A DNA stretch of 64,000 nt from Amborella trichopoda. Lineage: Eukaryota; Streptophyta; Magnoliopsida; Amborellales; Amborellaceae. Under the pieces are notes generated by a model. It was not told the DNA's origin. It worked only from the letters and a program-made list of their open reading frames with translations, and ran no database searches. Positions 59,341 through 64,000 of the stretch are shown piece by piece. How positions within the stretch are numbered: the stretch's first letter is position 1; every line of letters begins with the position of its first letter. The position numbers and the translations under genes are program-made. Location: positions 2,774,268-2,838,267 of the forward strand of contig NW_006495906.1 in assembly GCF_000471905.2 (NCBI RefSeq), read 5' to 3'.

Positions 59341-59778
59341 TTAATAACAAAGTTGGGTACCTACAACGGAGTTTAGGATTTGCTGATTTTAGGCTTAATT
59401 TTGCCAAATCAGTCTAGTACTTGCTGATTTCAACTAGGGTTTGTCGGTTCTCTTCCTAGGTTTTGTGATTTTGGTGAACTTATGGCACCAAGAAGAAATC
59501 AAGGTAGAGATATTCATATGGATCCACCTCGTGATGAGCGAGATCGGTAGATAGAGGATCCAAGTTGACAAGTTCAGGAACTTACAAGGTGGCTTGCAGG
59601 CATCGATCGTGGGCAAGATGAAGTTTTGCTTAGGGTTGGCAATGGACCTGGGGCCCGATGAGTCAGATCTGGATATGGGGCGGGTCAGGTCCGGGTCCAA
59701 ATATTAGATCCAAACATTATTTGGGTCCGGGTTTGGGTCCATGGGACCCGACCCAAATAGTGTTATTATATAAATAAT

Positions 59779-60710
59779 AACTTTTTTTGAGAGAATATAA
59801 CTTGTATTAAGAGTAAGGAAAGAGTATACAAAGAGGACCATAATTACAGGGTCAGTCGGTCAGATGTGTACATGAAAGAAAATTAGATACAAAATTCTGT
59901 GCGAGATAATTTGCATCCTCAATCTGAGAAATCGAGAATGTAACAGTGTACAAAAAAGGTTTTCGATTCCAATCTCAGTGGGAGTTGCTGCTTCATCTTT
60001 GGCGAGGGAATCAACCAGTGACTTTGCTTCACGACATATATGAGTCCAAAAAACTTCAATTGAGCTGATAGTGTCGTGGAATTCATCGAAGATATGAGCT
60101 AGTCTCCAAGGAGGATCAGCTGAGCCCGAGGCCCAAGCAATGATGGATTTGGAGTCACCTTCAATGGCAATGTGATTATCCCTCTCAGGTCTAAACAACC
60201 TTATGCATTCAAGCAATGCAGTAGCCTCTGCTGTTGTGTTGTCATTGAAACCAATGTTTTTGGAGAGGGAGCAGAAGGTGTGACCGGAGTGGTCCTTGAA
60301 TAGGCCTCCAACCCCGACAAGTCCTGGATTTCCTAGGGAACATTCATCGAAATTAAGTTTGATCCAACCTGGTTGGGGGGGTCTCCATAGTGAGGTTAGA
60401 TGGCACAACTGGAGCCAATTAAGCCAGAAATCTGAGGTCGAAAAAGCTCTAAAGTGCTTGAGGTTCTTGGTCCAGAAAATGACCAAGGCTAACACTTTCT
60501 CCTTAAGGCTGGCTGCTGAGATACTTTCATCTCTAAAGATTCTATGGTTTCTTTCGATCCAAATGGACCATAAAGTGGCGGAGACCATGGCCTTCCATAA
60601 AATGGTTCCAGCTTTGGGCCATGGGAGAGATTGAGAGAGGATGAAGAGGCCAGGGATAGACTGAGGGGTGACTCAAACCCAGCCAAAGAGTGGAAGAATT
60701 TGCCCCCAAA
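59779..60710 (-). mobile_element. LINE 3' fragment inside the MITE
   Basis: 5'-truncated, minus orientation, tail of A (seven T at 59779-59785 on the plus strand). AAATAATA occurs on both sides (near 59769 and 60704), a possible target duplication, but the region is AT-rich so this may be chance. Confidence 0.75.
59860..60588 (-). pseudogene. LINE RNase H domain fragment
   Basis: One open frame of 242 codons: WIERNHRIFRD, then an RVT_3-type RNase H with FDECSLGN, TAEATAL and EGDSKSIIAW, keeping the D-E-D acids, and REAKSLVDSLAKDEAA near the end. Upstream (60589-60710) the zf-RVT end continues in another frame. Same LINE group as 48025-50710 but clearly diverged. Confidence 0.85.
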
Positions 60711-61989
60711 TAATATTTAATATATATTAATTATAATATTTGAAAAATACATGTATGCATTCGGCATACATTTAAATATATTTAAATATATATTCTTTTT
60801 ATTTTTAGGTCCAATTAGGTCGGGTCCGGGTCTGGGTCCGGCCGGACCCCGACATGTTGCCACCCCTAGTTTTTCCCGTCCAAGATGATATTGAGTACAA
60901 CCCTCTTCAGGATTGTGCTTCGCGAGATGAGTCGAGTGAAGGGAAATATGATCGGAGGAATAGGCAGGTCTCGAAATCCATAGATCTAAAGTAAATATTC
61001 TTGATTTTGAAGGAAAGTCTTAGGTAGATGACTTTATAGACTGATTAAAAAAAGTAGAGATGGTCTTTGATTATAAGGATGCAACAAAGAATGAAAAAGT
61101 CAAAATTATTGCCATTAAATTGAAGGAAAGTACTTCGGCATGGTGGGAACTGCTGAGAGCAAGGCGAGAAAAAAAGGGAAAAACATAAAATTGTGTCATG
61201 GGAGAAGATGAGGCAAACAATGAAGGAAAAATAACTTCTTGAAAATTATTTACAGTCTTTATATTTAAAGATACATGTGTTGTGTTAAGGATCTAGGTCG
61301 GCGGATAAATACACATATGAGTTTCACCTTTTGACTGCCCGTAGCGATGTGATCGAGCAGAGGAGTAGTCCATTTCCAGGTATGTGAATAGACCGTGCCA
61401 ATTAATTCAAGATGTCATAGTTTTGCAGCAGTATTGGACCCTTGATGAGATTTATAACCTTGCAAAGAGGGTTGAAACTTAGAAGTAACGACCCTCAAAC
61501 AGGTCGTGTGCGGGTCCGAGTGATAGGAAAAATAGGATAGAAACCATGGTGGTGCTTTCGGAAGAGAAGGCAGTGTGACGGGTGCTGGTTTGACAGCTCA
61601 CACTATTGGAACAACCACCAGCAAGGCGCCCTAGACCAAAAAGTGGTTGTTTAGGGATTCAAGCAACCAGAAAGGGGCATCAAGTGCTACAAGTGTTCGT
61701 GCATCGGGCATGTCTCATCACAGTGCTTAATCGGAAGTTTGTTAACCTTTATGCAGAGTTTTATGATGAGGAAAATAAGCACTCTTTTGAAGGTAATCCA
61801 ATCTACGATGACTGTTTGTTGAAGGGGACCCTAAAGTGACCTATAGTGATCATGGAAGGCATTGGTGTTCAGGAATAACATGATTACGCCATGGATTGTG
61901 GAGGAAACTGACTAGTTGCTCAAAAAATATTTCATACACATTGTACTGCATATGGGAAAGTGGGTAATCTAATCATTGATGAGGAAGTT

Positions 61990-62860
61990 CAATGATGCCA
62001 TACTGGATGAGTTTCCAGGGGATTTCCAATATCACATCGACCTCATCGTTGGTTTGAGTCTCCCAAATAAAGTGACCTATAGAATGAGCCCTAAGGAGCA
62101 TTAGGAGTTACAGAGGCAAGTTTCAAAGTTGCTGCAGAAAGGATTTATTAGCGAGGGTATGTGCCAATGTGCAGCGCCAGCATTGTTGTTGCTCAAGAAC
62201 GATGGTTCCTGGCATATGTGTGTGGACAACAGGGTGATTAATAAAATTACCATAGAACACCACTTCCCGATACCACGCTTAGATGATATGTTGGACAATT
62301 GGTAGGAGGTATAATTTTTTCTTTTTCTTTAAAATAGACTTGAGAAGTGGTTACTATCAAATCAGAATTAGGCTGGGTGATGAATGGAGGACAGCATTTA
62401 AGACACGAGGGGGATTGTATGAGTGACTGTTTATGCCATTCGGGTTATCAAATGCACCTAGCACCTTTATGAGGCTCATGAGTCAAGTCTTTAACCAGGT
62501 GTAGGAAAGTTTGTGGTGGTATTCTTTGATGATATCCTCATATCATCAAACAACACTAGTGAAGGGCAACATCTGGACCATCTAAGGCTTGTGTTGGAGC
62601 TGTTACGAGGGGAGAAGCTGTATACAAATTTGAAGAAGTGTGAATTCATGACTAGAATTTGATTTTCTTGGGTTTCATGGTTTCCACTAAGGGAATCTAA
62701 TTTGACGAGGGGAAGGTGGCAGCATTAAGAGAATGGCTCACCCCTACAATAGTCCATGATGTGTGCAGTTTCCATGGGCCGGCCACTTTTTATCAACGGT
62801 TCATTAGAGGATTCAACACCATCATAGCAACATTCGCTGGCTGTTTGGGCTGATTTTGGG
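61990..62860 (+). pseudogene. gypsy reverse transcriptase pseudogene
   Basis: [55 protein letters not shown], then in broken frames the palm with VVFFDDILISS (about 62515-62550), in which the DD pair is kept. Protease could not be recognised upstream. Connection and RNase H domains are missing after about 62830. Confidence 0.78.
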
Positions 62861-62869
62861 CGAAAACCA

Positions 62870-63780
62870 TCAATTGTTGGAGTCTTAAGTATTATTGGCC
62901 AAACTTAGGCGAGATGTGTTGAGACATGTGGAGGGGTGTAGAGTGTGGCAAATTGCAATGTCAAAACACAGGTTTAGATACTGCACACTTCCCATTCCCA
63001 ATGCACAACAACATTATATTTGTTATGGTTGACATGTTATTAAAGATGTCCCACTTCATTGCTGGTGAGAAAACTCTAGATGTAACTCATGTGGCGAACT
63101 TATATTTCTGTGAGGTGATGAAACTTCATGGGATTCCCAAAACGATTACATCGGATAGGGATACCAAGTTTCTTAGCTACTTTTGGAGAACTTTATGGCA
63201 CAAGATTGGTACCAAGCTACAGTTCAGTGGTGCTTATCATCCACAGATTGATGGTCAAACTGAGGTGGTTAAGCGAATCCTTGGTAACCTACTTTGGAGT
63301 ATAGTAGATGATGGGAAGAGACAGTGGGACATGGCTTTGCCATAAGCTGAGTTTGCTTACAATAGTTCCCACATAGGTCAACCAGTAAGAGCCCATTCGA
63401 GGTCGTGTTGGGCATATGATGTACTAGACTCCTTTACAAGCTAATGGAGGAGAACACTTAGATGCTGACAGTATGATCATGCACATGAAGGATGTCCACA
63501 ACCGAGTTAGAGCTAATTTGGAGATTGCCACTATCAAGTACAAGAAAGCTGTAGATAAACATAGGCTATTTTGGTGATGGTTAATCTACACAAAGATAAG
63601 CTTCCTGTGGGCAAACACAACAAGCTGAATAACAGGAAGATCGGACCATTTCGGGTGTTGAGGAATATGAAAATAATGCCCATAAGATTGACCTTCTAGT
63701 TGAGATTGAGACCTCTAATGTATTACAATGTTGTTGATCTTTTTGAGTACCAAGGACCCGATGTAGCAAAGATAAAGAGC
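62870..63780 (+). pseudogene. gypsy integrase pseudogene
   Basis: LKYYWPNLGE marks the end of the zinc region. The open frame 62926-63345 carries IFVMVDMLLKMSHFIAGEKT (first Asp), ITSDRDTKFLSYFW (second Asp) and HPQIDGQTEVVKR (Glu). A 3' part with RKIGPFRVL (GPY/F-like) and VVDLFEYQGPD lies at 63630-63765. A deletion has joined the end of RT to a point near the middle of the integrase zinc region. Confidence 0.82.
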
Positions 63781-63816
63781 TGAACTCGTGTTTGAGTTCT
63801 TCCCAACCAGCAGATA

Positions 63817-64000
63817 TGATGCATCAGACAGTCCTTTGACCGATCAAAATAGTTCTCATTGGCCTTTGGACTTAATCAATCCATCCTTTGACGACCCCAT
63901 TTATGATGATTCACATCCCAAGGTCACAAGGAGATCTAGGAAGGGAAGGCTGATTTTTTGGAGGAGTTTATTTTTTAGTTTTGTTGCTATTTTTACAGTC
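63817..64000 (+). repeat. 3' LTR of the gypsy element (start only)
   Basis: Matches 58825-59005 with scattered differences, including GATGATYCACATCCCAAGGT and TTTTAGTTTTGTTGCTATTTTTACA-like sequence; continues past the window end. Confidence 0.75.

Larger units (their letters stand above)
59631..60868. mobile_element. hAT-like MITE inserted in gypsy gag
   Basis: Ends TAGGGTTGGCAATGGACC and GGTGGCAAC-type inverse (ATGTTGCCACCCCTA at 60854-60868). The subterminal parts are GGGTCCGGGT-rich on both sides. Flanks GTTTTGCT (59623-59630) and GTTTTTCC (60869-60876) match at 6 of 8 bases, compatible with an old 8-bp duplication. It is split by a LINE fragment. Confidence 0.65.
59482..61830 (+). pseudogene. 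gag pseudogene, split by the MITE
   Basis: Starts MAPRRNQGRDIHMDPPRDER at 59482 and stops early. After the MITE, pieces such as KKVKIIAIKLKE-like and AWWELLRARREKK (61085-61170), SADKYTYEFHLLTARSDVIE (about 61290-61360) match gypsy gag. A canonical knuckle CYKCSCIGHVSSQC (C-x2-C-x4-H-x4-C) is at about 61690-61731. Several stops. Confidence 0.75.
58825..64000 (+). mobile_element. Ty3/gypsy element with nested insertions, running off the window
   Basis: 5' LTR from 58825 (TGATGCACTGAACAATCC) and start of the matching 3' LTR at 63817 (TGATGCATCAGACAGTCC); the two align over the visible 180 bases. Between them are gag, a zinc knuckle, RT and integrase, with RNase H largely deleted and many stops. 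Gag is interrupted at 59631-60868 by a MITE that carries a LINE. It differs from the Tat elements A and B and looks like another gypsy clade. Confidence 0.82.

Overview
This is nuclear DNA from a flowering plant, probably one with a large genome rich in transposable elements. That rests on the element classes present (Tat-lineage Ty3/gypsy elements with two RNase H domains, Ty1/copia, L1-like LINEs with a C-terminal RNase H, hAT-like and fold-back elements), on plant-style GT-AG introns, and on a recognisable plant phosphoglycerate-mutase-like gene. The species cannot be told from sequence alone. A 20-base run of N at 14567-14586 is an assembly gap inside (TA)n sequence.

Layout. About 195-12345 (+) is an old, stop-ridden Tat-lineage element: 5' LTR, primer-binding-like site, gag, pol and 3' spacer, broken off against a minus-strand gag-pro remnant of another Tat/Ogre-like element (12345-13850). 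14034-20600 is AT-rich and holds two related fold-back MITEs (14034-14521, 16381-16780), one copy of a hAT-like non-autonomous family (about 14696-16380), and about 3 kb of degenerate exon-like tandem repeats (16850-19900). 20626-38950 (-) is a nearly complete 18.3 kb relative of the first element, with two 2.8 kb LTRs, gag, pol and a 4.9 kb 3' spacer full of tandem repeats. 38951-42660 is an unclassified repeat-like region interrupted by a clean hAT-like insertion (39648-41228, perfect 8-bp target duplication). 42664-43370 is an element with roughly 110-bp terminal inverted repeats.

The only host gene I can support starts at about 44467 (+). It encodes a phosphoglycerate-mutase-like protein with a probable N-terminal targeting region. 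Exons 1-4 are visible (44467-44750, 53756-53873, 55183-55233, 55322-55432); the rest should lie to the right of the window. Intron 1 is 9.0 kb and holds a broken copia element (-), a full-looking 3' part of a LINE (+) inserted into that copia element, a second LINE tail, and small repeats. Intron 4 is at least 8.5 kb and contains a Ty3/gypsy element (58825 to beyond the end). Its gag is interrupted by a hAT-like MITE, and that MITE is itself interrupted by a LINE.

All autonomous elements seen carry disabling changes (stops, frameshifts, lost catalytic residues or deleted domains), so none looks able to move by itself. I did not find a new defence or metabolic system. The most unusual structures are the exon-like tandem array, the repeat family shared between LTR and 3' spacer of the Tat elements, and the layered nesting inside a still-recognisable host gene.
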